A DNA stretch of 6,055 nucleotides, taken from assembly GCA_022615525.1 (NCBI GenBank), contig JAKEGN010000233.1, forward strand, positions 1 to 6,055, read 5' to 3'. This stretch comes from Woeseiaceae bacterium. GTDB lineage: Bacteria > Pseudomonadota > Gammaproteobacteria > Steroidobacterales > Woeseiaceae. The notes under the pieces were generated by a model that was given only the letters and a program-made list of their open reading frames with translations, searched no databases and had not been told where the DNA came from. Positions 1-4,516 of the stretch are shown piece by piece. The first letter of the stretch is position 1. The number at the start of each line of letters is the position of its first letter. The translations under genes were made by a program, and so were the position numbers.

Positions 1-37
1 AGCGGACCGCAGGGAGCCATCCCACAAACGACCCGCC

Positions 38-144
38 CGGTGACTGTCCGTTGCTCATCTATAGTTGCTAAATAAACCCGGCACCTTTTTCGCGGTGACT
101 GTCCTGAGCTCAATTATGGACAGCAGTGATCCGGCACCATTTTC
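38..144. repeat. Diverged tandem repeat of about 54 bp, REP-like
   Basis: Two copies of a unit lie head to tail, at about 38-91 and 93-144. Each opens with the identical 12-mer CGGTGACTGTCC (38-49 and 93-104). Each closes with CCGGCACC[T/A]TTTTC (78-91 and 131-144, one mismatch). The middles are diverged but share GCTCA followed by an AT-rich stretch. In the second unit CTGTCC (99-104) and GGACAG (118-123) are an inverted pair around the palindrome TGAGCTCA (105-112), so it could form a hairpin. The GGTGACTGTCC and GGCACC words resemble sequences I associate with REP elements near REP-associated transposases. That link is inference from memory, and no transposase gene is in the window. Confidence 0.55.
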
Positions 145-179
145 TTTGCGCTGCGTCGCTGGGGTTAGAATGCCGGGTC

Positions 180-806
180 ATGAGTATGCAAAAGCACATC
201 TTGCTCCTGGCCATTGCCTTGCTGGTCACAAGCGGAGCCGCGGTATTTGCGATTCGGCAGATCGGTGAGGCAACGGATGCGCTCCGGCTGGCGACCGTAT
301 TCCCGGAACCCGCCGCCCTGCCGGAATTTCACATGGTCGATCAGGACGGCGCGGCATTCACCCGCGAATCCCTCCTGGGGCACACGTCGCTGCTGTTCTT
401 CGGTTTCACCCATTGCCCGGACATCTGCCCGGCCACCTTGCAGCAACTGGCCTTTGCCCGGCGCGAACTGGCCGGCCGGCGCGGCAATGCCGGGCGCCTG
501 CCGGAGATCATATTAATAAGTGTCGACCCGGAGCGAGATACGGCGGCCATACTGAAAGCCTATACAGCGCATTTCGGCGAGGGCGTGTCCGGCGTGAGCG
601 GCGATGCCGCGGAACTGCAAAAGCTGGCATCCACCCTCGGCATCTACTATGCAAGGGAGGACACCGCCGGACCGGACTACAACGTCAGCCATTCGACAGC
701 GGTCCTCTTGATCAACCGCGAGGCAGAACTGCAGGCGCTGTTCACTGCCCCGCTGGACACCGAAGCACTGGTTTCCGATCTGCAAACGCTCGAGGACGCC
801 GGATGA
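180..806 (+). CDS. SCO1/SenC family copper-binding protein (cytochrome c oxidase assembly)
   Basis: A 208-residue membrane-anchored thioredoxin-fold protein of the SCO1/SenC family. The family delivers copper to, or reduces cysteines of, the CuA site of cytochrome c oxidase subunit II on the periplasmic side. Residues 6-24 form a hydrophobic N-terminal anchor. The copper ligands are visible: CPDIC (Cys79, Cys83) within FFGFTHCPDICPATL, and His171 in NVSHSTAVLL. The SVDPERD segment (114-120) is also typical. I chose the ATG at 180. An upstream in-frame ATG at 126 would add 18 uncharged, Cys-containing residues read from the repeat, and an ATG at 186 is also possible. No strong Shine-Dalgarno separates these choices. 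The stop overlaps the next gene by 4 bases (ATGA), which suggests coupled translation with the copper chaperone that follows. Confidence 0.93.
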   Translation: MSMQKHILLLAIALLVTSGAAVFAIRQIGEATDALRLATVFPEPAALPEFHMVDQDGAAFTRESLLGHTSLLFFGFTHCPDICPATLQQLAFARRELAGRRGNAGRLPEIILISVDPERDTAAILKAYTAHFGEGVSGVSGDAAELQKLASTLGIYYAREDTAGPDYNVSHSTAVLLINREAELQALFTAPLDTEALVSDLQTLEDAG

Positions 807-1252
807 CCCGGGCTGCCCTTGTCCTGCTCGCCTGCGCACTGGCGCTGCAAGCCTGTGGAGAGGGTGACAGTCCTGCCCTGGTCGCAAGTCATGCAAGGGT
901 GTTTGCGCCCTTGCCCGGCCGTACAGCGAGCGTGGCTTACCTGGACCTCGAAAACCGCTCCTCTCGATCCATCACACTGCACGGCGCATCGAGCCCGGCA
1001 TTCGCCCGGGCCGAGCTGCACGAGACCACGATTTCGAATGGCGTGGCCAGCATGCGGCCGCTCGCATCGATCGTTGTGGAAGCCGGGTCGCAAATGCAAT
1101 TCGAGCCGGGCGGAAAGCACATCATGCTGATCGATCCGCTGAAGGCCGTGTTGCCCGGTGCCAGCGTGCCACTGCAACTTCATTATGACGACGCCGGCCT
1201 GCTGGCCCTCGAGGCCGAGGTGCAGACACGACTCGACGACAATGACAACTGA
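803..1252 (+). CDS. PCuAC family copper chaperone, probable lipoprotein
   Basis: A 149-residue periplasmic copper(I) chaperone of the PCuAC (DUF461) family, which works with SCO proteins in CuA assembly of cytochrome c oxidase. The N-terminus is a lipoprotein signal peptide: MTR, a hydrophobic run, then the lipobox LQAC with Cys18 as the predicted lipidation site. The metal-binding pattern is present in order: His in ELHETT, Met in SMRPL, then His and Met in GGKHIML, matching the H-Mx10-M-x21-HxM type signature of the family. The start at 803 is supported by GAGGA at 792-796, six bases upstream, and by the 4-base ATGA overlap with the SCO gene. Its own stop lies 11 bases inside the psd gene. 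Pairing with SCO is the usual context for this family and supports the call. Confidence 0.92.
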   Translation: MTRAALVLLACALALQACGEGDSPALVASHARVFAPLPGRTASVAYLDLENRSSRSITLHGASSPAFARAELHETTISNGVASMRPLASIVVEAGSQMQFEPGGKHIMLIDPLKAVLPGASVPLQLHYDDAGLLALEAEVQTRLDDNDN

Positions 1253-2141
1253 ACGCACAGTCATCGACAGCCTGGCCGGCACTCTGTTCGTGCTGTTGCA
1301 GCGCGCGCTGCCGAAACACCGCATGACCCGCATCGTTTACCGCCTGTCGCGGATCACCCTCAGGCCGGTCAAGAACTGGCTGATCACTCGCTTCGCTGCC
1401 GCTTACAACGTCGACGTCAACGAGGCCGCGTTGCCTGTTCCGGATGGATTCGCCACGTTCAACGCATTTTTCACCAGGGAACTCGCCGCGGGTGCGAGGC
1501 CCATCGATACGCAGCCGAACGTGCTGGTTTCTCCGGTCGACGGGACGGTCAGCGCGGCGGGCCGACTGAACGGCGAGACCCTGCTTCAGGCCAAGGGCAT
1601 CGATTACACCCTGACCGACCTGCTGGCCACGGACCTTGCGGACACCCGTAATTTTTACGACGGGTCATACGCAACGCTGTATCTCGCTCCGTACAACTAC
1701 CATCGCGTGCATTGCCCGGCGGCCTGCGAGCTCGTCAGCGCACGATACGTGCCGGGACAGCTGTACAGCGTCAACGACACCACCGTCAGCCGACTGCCCG
1801 ACCTGTTCACCGGCAACGAACGACTGATCTGCCATTTTCGCAGCGCAACCGGGCCAATGGTCCTCGTGTTCGTCGGCGCCCTGCACGTCGGCAGCATCTC
1901 CACGCCGTGGACCGGCGAAATCCGCCCGCGCAAGCGCGGCGTCGTCGAGGAACGCGACCTGCAAAAGAGCGGCCATACTCGGCAGCTTGCGCGCGGTGAC
2001 CTGCTGGGCTGGTTCAACATGGGATCGACCGTCATCCTGCTGTTGCCCGGCGATCGTTACAGCTGGCTCGACAACATGGTGCCGGGCAATCGCCTGAAGA
2101 TGGGCGAACGCATCGCGAACCTGTCCGGTTCCCGGTCGTGA
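1242..2141 (+). CDS. psd: Phosphatidylserine decarboxylase proenzyme
   Basis: Converts phosphatidylserine to phosphatidylethanolamine at the inner membrane with a pyruvoyl cofactor made by self-cleavage of the proenzyme. The 299-residue length fits the bacterial type I enzyme. Visible motifs are FNAFFTREL (74-81), SPVDG with Asp100, YNYHRVH with His154 and His157, and the cleavage site MGST at 260-263. In MGST, Ser262 would become the pyruvoyl group of the alpha chain; the usual motif is LGST, so Met replaces Leu. Asp100, His157 and Ser262 fit the Asp-His-Ser self-cleavage triad known for the E. coli enzyme. The ATG at 1242 overlaps the upstream gene by 11 bases and has no close Shine-Dalgarno, so translation is probably coupled. 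The protein aligns with the family from near this start. The stop overlaps epmA by 4 bases. Confidence 0.97.
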   Translation: MTTERTVIDSLAGTLFVLLQRALPKHRMTRIVYRLSRITLRPVKNWLITRFAAAYNVDVNEAALPVPDGFATFNAFFTRELAAGARPIDTQPNVLVSPVDGTVSAAGRLNGETLLQAKGIDYTLTDLLATDLADTRNFYDGSYATLYLAPYNYHRVHCPAACELVSARYVPGQLYSVNDTTVSRLPDLFTGNERLICHFRSATGPMVLVFVGALHVGSISTPWTGEIRPRKRGVVEERDLQKSGHTRQLARGDLLGWFNMGSTVILLLPGDRYSWLDNMVPGNRLKMGERIANLSGSRS

Positions 2142-3136
2142 GCGCTACGGAGGCCGATGCTGCCGACTGGCGGCCGTCCTGCACTCCGGCGACGGCGCGA
2201 CGCCGCGCGCAAATGCTCGAGGCCGCGCGCAAATTCTTCGCGGCGCGCAACGTACTCGAAGTCGAGACGCCGATACTTGGCATTAGTGCGGTGTCGGACC
2301 CGAACATCGACAGCATTCACGCGCTGTTGCAAGCGGACGGCGGACGGCATCGCTACCTGCATACCTCGCCGGAGTACCGCATGAAAAGGTTGTTATGCGC
2401 CGGTTACCCCGACATCTATTCGATCTGCAAGGTGTTTCGCGACGGCGAGGCCGGCAAGCGCCACCAGCCGGAGTTCACCATGGCAGAGTGGTACCGGAAG
2501 GGCTATGGACTGGATGACATGATCCGCGAAAGCTGCGACTTCGTTACGCAACTGCTCGAGTCGCAGTGGCTGCCGCGAGTAGCCGTATCCATGAGCTACC
2601 GCGAGGCATTTATCCGCCACGCAGGAATCGATCCCTGGCACGCGGATTGTTCGGCTCTCGCGGAGGCGGCGCGCGCCGACAGTCGCCTGAGATCCGCGAT
2701 GGGTGACGACAGGGACGACTGGCTGGATCTCGTCATGAGCAGCCGGATCGGGCCGGCACTCGACAAGGATCGACTCACCGTCATTTATCATTATCCCGCG
2801 CAACAGGCGGCGCTGGCGAGGATCAACCCGGACGATTCCTCAGTGGCGGACCGCTTCGAGCTGTTCCTCGGCGACATCGAACTGGCCAACGGCTATGTCG
2901 AACTGCTCGACCCGGACATCCAGTGGCGGCGCTGGCAGACGGACCAGGAACGCCGCAGGCGAAAAGCGCGGCCGCTGGTGCCGCTCGATGAGGCCCTGAT
3001 CGGGGCACTGCGCAGCGGCATGCCGCCCTGCGCGGGAGTCGCGGTGGGGTTCGATCGCCTGCTGATGATCAACGAGCAATGCGAGGACATCGCCCGGATC
3101 CAGACCTTTGCATTCGAGAGGAGTCAAAGCACATGA
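2138..3136 (+). CDS. epmA: EF-P-(R)-beta-lysine ligase EpmA (GenX/PoxA)
   Basis: A cytoplasmic paralogue of class II lysyl-tRNA synthetase that attaches (R)-beta-lysine to a conserved lysine of elongation factor P rather than to tRNA. At 332 residues it is about the length of E. coli EpmA (about 325) and lacks the N-terminal anticodon-binding domain of true LysRS. Class II motifs are visible: motif 1 around ETPIL (43-47), motif 2 from YLHTSPEYRMKRLL through FRDGEAGKRHQPEFTMAEWYR (73-120), the substrate-binding ELFLGDIELANGYVEL segment (241-256) and motif 3 GVAVGFDRLLM (300-310). Ala302 sits where LysRS has Gly, which fits EpmA rather than LysRS. The start is GTG at 2138, overlapping the psd stop (GTGA). 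No clear Shine-Dalgarno is seen, so coupling to psd is likely. Its substrate gene efp lies one gene away on the opposite strand. Confidence 0.95.
   Translation: MSATEADAADWRPSCTPATARRRAQMLEAARKFFAARNVLEVETPILGISAVSDPNIDSIHALLQADGGRHRYLHTSPEYRMKRLLCAGYPDIYSICKVFRDGEAGKRHQPEFTMAEWYRKGYGLDDMIRESCDFVTQLLESQWLPRVAVSMSYREAFIRHAGIDPWHADCSALAEAARADSRLRSAMGDDRDDWLDLVMSSRIGPALDKDRLTVIYHYPAQQAALARINPDDSSVADRFELFLGDIELANGYVELLDPDIQWRRWQTDQERRRRKARPLVPLDEALIGALRSGMPPCAGVAVGFDRLLMINEQCEDIARIQTFAFERSQST
3119..3123 (+). promoter_or_regulatory. Shine-Dalgarno of msrC
   Basis: AGGAG lies inside the end of epmA, nine bases before the ATG at 3133. It supports that start over the in-frame ATG at 3079, which would lie deep inside epmA. 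Confidence 0.7.
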
Positions 3137-3618
3137 GCAATGCGAGGAACGTCGATTACCGCCTGCTCAAGGAACAGACCGAGGCACTCCTTGGCAGTGA
3201 ACCCGATGCGCTCGCCAACACGGCGAACTTCATCGCGCTGCTGCACGAGAACCTGGACCGTATCAACTGGATCGGCATCTACGTGCTGCGCGGCGATGAA
3301 CTCGTGCTCGGGCCATTCCAGGGCAAGGCGGCATGCGTGCGCATTCCGTTGGGCCGCGGCGTCTGCGGAGTCGCGGCCGAGACCCGTACCACGCAACGTG
3401 TCGCGGACGTGCATGCCTTCGACGGGCACATCGCCTGCGATCCGGCATCCAATTCGGAACTCGTCGTTCCGCTGGTCGTCGCTGAGCGCCTGGTCGGCGT
3501 ACTCGACATCGACAGTCCGTACTACGACCGGTTCGACGCAGAGGACCAGCGCGGCATCGAGGCGGTTTGTGCGTCCTTCGTGCGGCGGCTCGAGGCCAAC
3601 GGAGGCAGTTTTATTTGA
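3133..3618 (+). CDS. msrC: Free methionine-(R)-sulfoxide reductase (GAF domain, fRMsr)
   Basis: A 161-residue single GAF-domain cytoplasmic enzyme that reduces free methionine-(R)-sulfoxide, normally recharged by thioredoxin. The three catalytic cysteines are all present: Cys68 in AACVRIP, Cys78 in GRGVCG and Cys102 in GHIACD. Their spacing (10 and 24) equals that of E. coli MsrC (Cys84, 94, 118). The substrate-binding acids also line up: Glu109 in NSELVVPL, and Asp125 and Asp127 in GVLDIDS. This separates it from GAF domains that only sense small molecules. The ATG at 3133 overlaps the epmA stop (ATGA) and has AGGAG upstream. It is the last gene of the plus-strand cluster. Its final 8 bases overlap the convergent efp gene, leaving no room for a terminator between them. 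Confidence 0.95.
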   Translation: MSNARNVDYRLLKEQTEALLGSEPDALANTANFIALLHENLDRINWIGIYVLRGDELVLGPFQGKAACVRIPLGRGVCGVAAETRTTQRVADVHAFDGHIACDPASNSELVVPLVVAERLVGVLDIDSPYYDRFDAEDQRGIEAVCASFVRRLEANGGSFI

Positions 3619-4177
3619 CCCGGCTGACGTACTCGCCGGAACGGGTGTCGACCCGGATGATCTCTCCCTCCTCGACGAACAGCGGCACGCGCACTACCGC
3701 GCCGGTGGACAACTCGGCGGGCTTGACGCCACCACTGGCCGTGTCGCCGCGTATGCCGGGGTCGGTACGCACGATCTCCAGCTCGACGAAATTGGGCGGC
3801 GACACGATGAGCGGGCTGTTGTTCCACAACGTGACCTGGCACATGTCCTGCTCCTTGAGCCAGGGCTTCGCATCGGCGACGGCCTTTGCATCGGCGGCGT
3901 ATTGCTCGAAGGTGTCGGGCACCATGAAATGCCAGAACTCGCCGTCCGAGTAGAGGTACTGCATGTCCGCGTCCTTGACGTCAGCCGCTTCCACGCTCTC
4001 GCCCGAGCGAAAGGTCTTGTCGACGGTGCGGCCGGTTTTCAGGTTCCTGATCCTGACCCTGCTGAAGGCCTGGCCCTTGCCCGGTTTGACGAACTCGTTC
4101 TCGACGATGACACAGGGATCGTTGTCGAGAATGATGCGTAGCCCCGAACGGAACTCGCTCGTATTGATATTTGCCAT
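3611..4177 (-). CDS. efp: Translation elongation factor P
   Basis: EF-P binds ribosomes stalled at polyproline stretches, between the P and E sites, and promotes peptide bond formation. The 188-residue length equals that of E. coli EF-P. The N-terminal KOW-like domain carries FVKPGKGQAF, with Lys34 at the loop tip as the residue beta-lysylated by EpmA. The two following OB-like domains show YLYSDGEFWHFM, PPNFVELEIV, a GDTA-type motif, STGAVVRVPLF and the typical C-terminus DTRSGEYVSRVK. The ATG at 4177 gives exactly the family N-terminus; only a weak GGA-type Shine-Dalgarno is seen. The presence of Lys34 and of epmA nearby indicates the beta-lysine pathway rather than the arginine-rhamnosylated type. 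epmB, needed to make beta-lysine, is not in the window. Confidence 0.98.
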   Translation of the reverse strand: MANINTSEFRSGLRIILDNDPCVIVENEFVKPGKGQAFSRVRIRNLKTGRTVDKTFRSGESVEAADVKDADMQYLYSDGEFWHFMVPDTFEQYAADAKAVADAKPWLKEQDMCQVTLWNNSPLIVSPPNFVELEIVRTDPGIRGDTASGGVKPAELSTGAVVRVPLFVEEGEIIRVDTRSGEYVSRVK

Positions 4178-4224
4178 GGAAGATGTCCGTGATCCTGCGC
4201 CGCAGGCAGTCTGCAGTGATGTTG

Positions 4225-4259
4225 ATTAAATATTTAAAAATCAATCAGTTACGAAACAA
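4225..4259 (-). promoter_or_regulatory. Candidate sigma-70 promoter of efp
   Basis: Reading the minus strand, TTGTTT (4259-4254) is followed after 17 bases by TAAATA (4236-4231). A better -10 word, TTTAAT (4230-4225), lies just downstream but has no -35 at the normal distance. The site sits 48 to 82 bases before the efp start codon in the only AT-rich stretch of the region. Assignment is by pattern only. Confidence 0.4.
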
Positions 4260-4304
4260 GCCGCAACTGAAGGCGGCTATCATACATCGGGCACCGCCTG
4301 TGCA

Positions 4305-4325
4305 TAAGGCCCCCTGGGAGCCTTA
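4305..4325. promoter_or_regulatory. Inverted repeat TAAGGC-N9-GCCTTA
   Basis: Perfect 6-bp arms (4305-4310 and 4320-4325) flank CCCCTGGGA, whose CCC and GGG extend the symmetry. It could be a protein-binding site shared by the two divergent promoters or a short hairpin. There is no T-run after it on the plus strand, so it is not a clear terminator. Function is unknown. Confidence 0.35.
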
Positions 4326-4478
4326 ACGCCTGACTCTGCGCACGGCCGCGGCTCCTGGCCCTGTGCCAGATTCACCATAAGCACGGATTATTTGATACCC
4401 GTCACGGTTTGAAGTCGATGCCGGGTCTAGTCTGCAATCTTTCACGGGTCGATGCTTCCGATCTCTAGTGCAACTCGT

Positions 4479-4497
4479 GACGTGACCAGTGCACGTC
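4479..4497. promoter_or_regulatory. Inverted repeat GACGTG-N7-CACGTC upstream of the FimX-like gene
   Basis: Perfect 6-bp arms (4479-4484 and 4492-4497) are separated by seven bases. The repeat ends seven bases before the Shine-Dalgarno at 4505. It could be an operator or a leader hairpin affecting translation. I do not recognise the binding protein. Confidence 0.35.
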
Positions 4498-4504
4498 GGT
4501 TTCC

Positions 4505-4509
4505 AAGGA
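4505..4509 (+). promoter_or_regulatory. Shine-Dalgarno that fixes the TTG start at 4517
   Basis: AAGGA lies seven bases before TTG at 4517. An in-frame TAA (4514-4516) directly precedes this TTG, so the frame cannot start earlier. Later start codons (TTG 4550, GTG 4571) would cut into the first beta strand of the receiver-like domain. Confidence 0.75.
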
Positions 4510-4516
4510 CATGTAA

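Larger units (their letters stand above)
4178..4516. other. Intergenic region between divergent efp and the FimX-like gene
   Basis: This 339-base stretch has no supportable coding region or RNA gene. It should contain the promoters of both divergent genes. Next to efp (4221-4246) it is strongly AT-rich, unlike the surrounding GC-rich sequence. In that part TTGATT (4222-4227) and AATCAA (4239-4244) form an inverted pair across a likely -10 region. A 5-bp stem with a 3-base loop (CCTGC at 4194-4198, GCAGG at 4202-4206) lies in the efp leader. For the plus-strand gene the best promoter I see is weak: TTGAAG (4409-4414), an 18-base gap, then TGCAAT (4433-4438). Two longer inverted repeats are listed separately. 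Confidence 0.6.

Noticed and set aside
1..75. Possible 3' end of a gene upstream (open frame from position 1 to the TAA at 73-75)
   Set aside because: Only 24 codons are visible, they run into the tandem repeat, and nothing in the residues is recognisable.
126..179. Upstream in-frame ATG extension of the SCO gene
   Set aside because: The extra 18 residues are read from the repeat and would place Cys-rich sequence before the membrane anchor. The ATG at 180 gives a normal signal anchor.
413..802. Upstream extension of the PCuAC reading frame
   Set aside because: It overlaps the SCO gene entirely in another frame. The lipoprotein signal begins exactly at the ATG at 803, behind GAGGA.
3140..4141. 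Plus-strand open frame of 333 codons running across msrC and efp
   Set aside because: It lies out of frame with msrC and antisense to efp, both of which are certain. Its composition (Arg, Ser and Thr rich, then Asp and Val rich) is that of a shadow.
4246..4480. Search for a tRNA, small RNA or epmB remnant in the intergenic region
   Set aside because: No cloverleaf, no rho-independent terminator with a T-run and no recognisable coding remnant was found.
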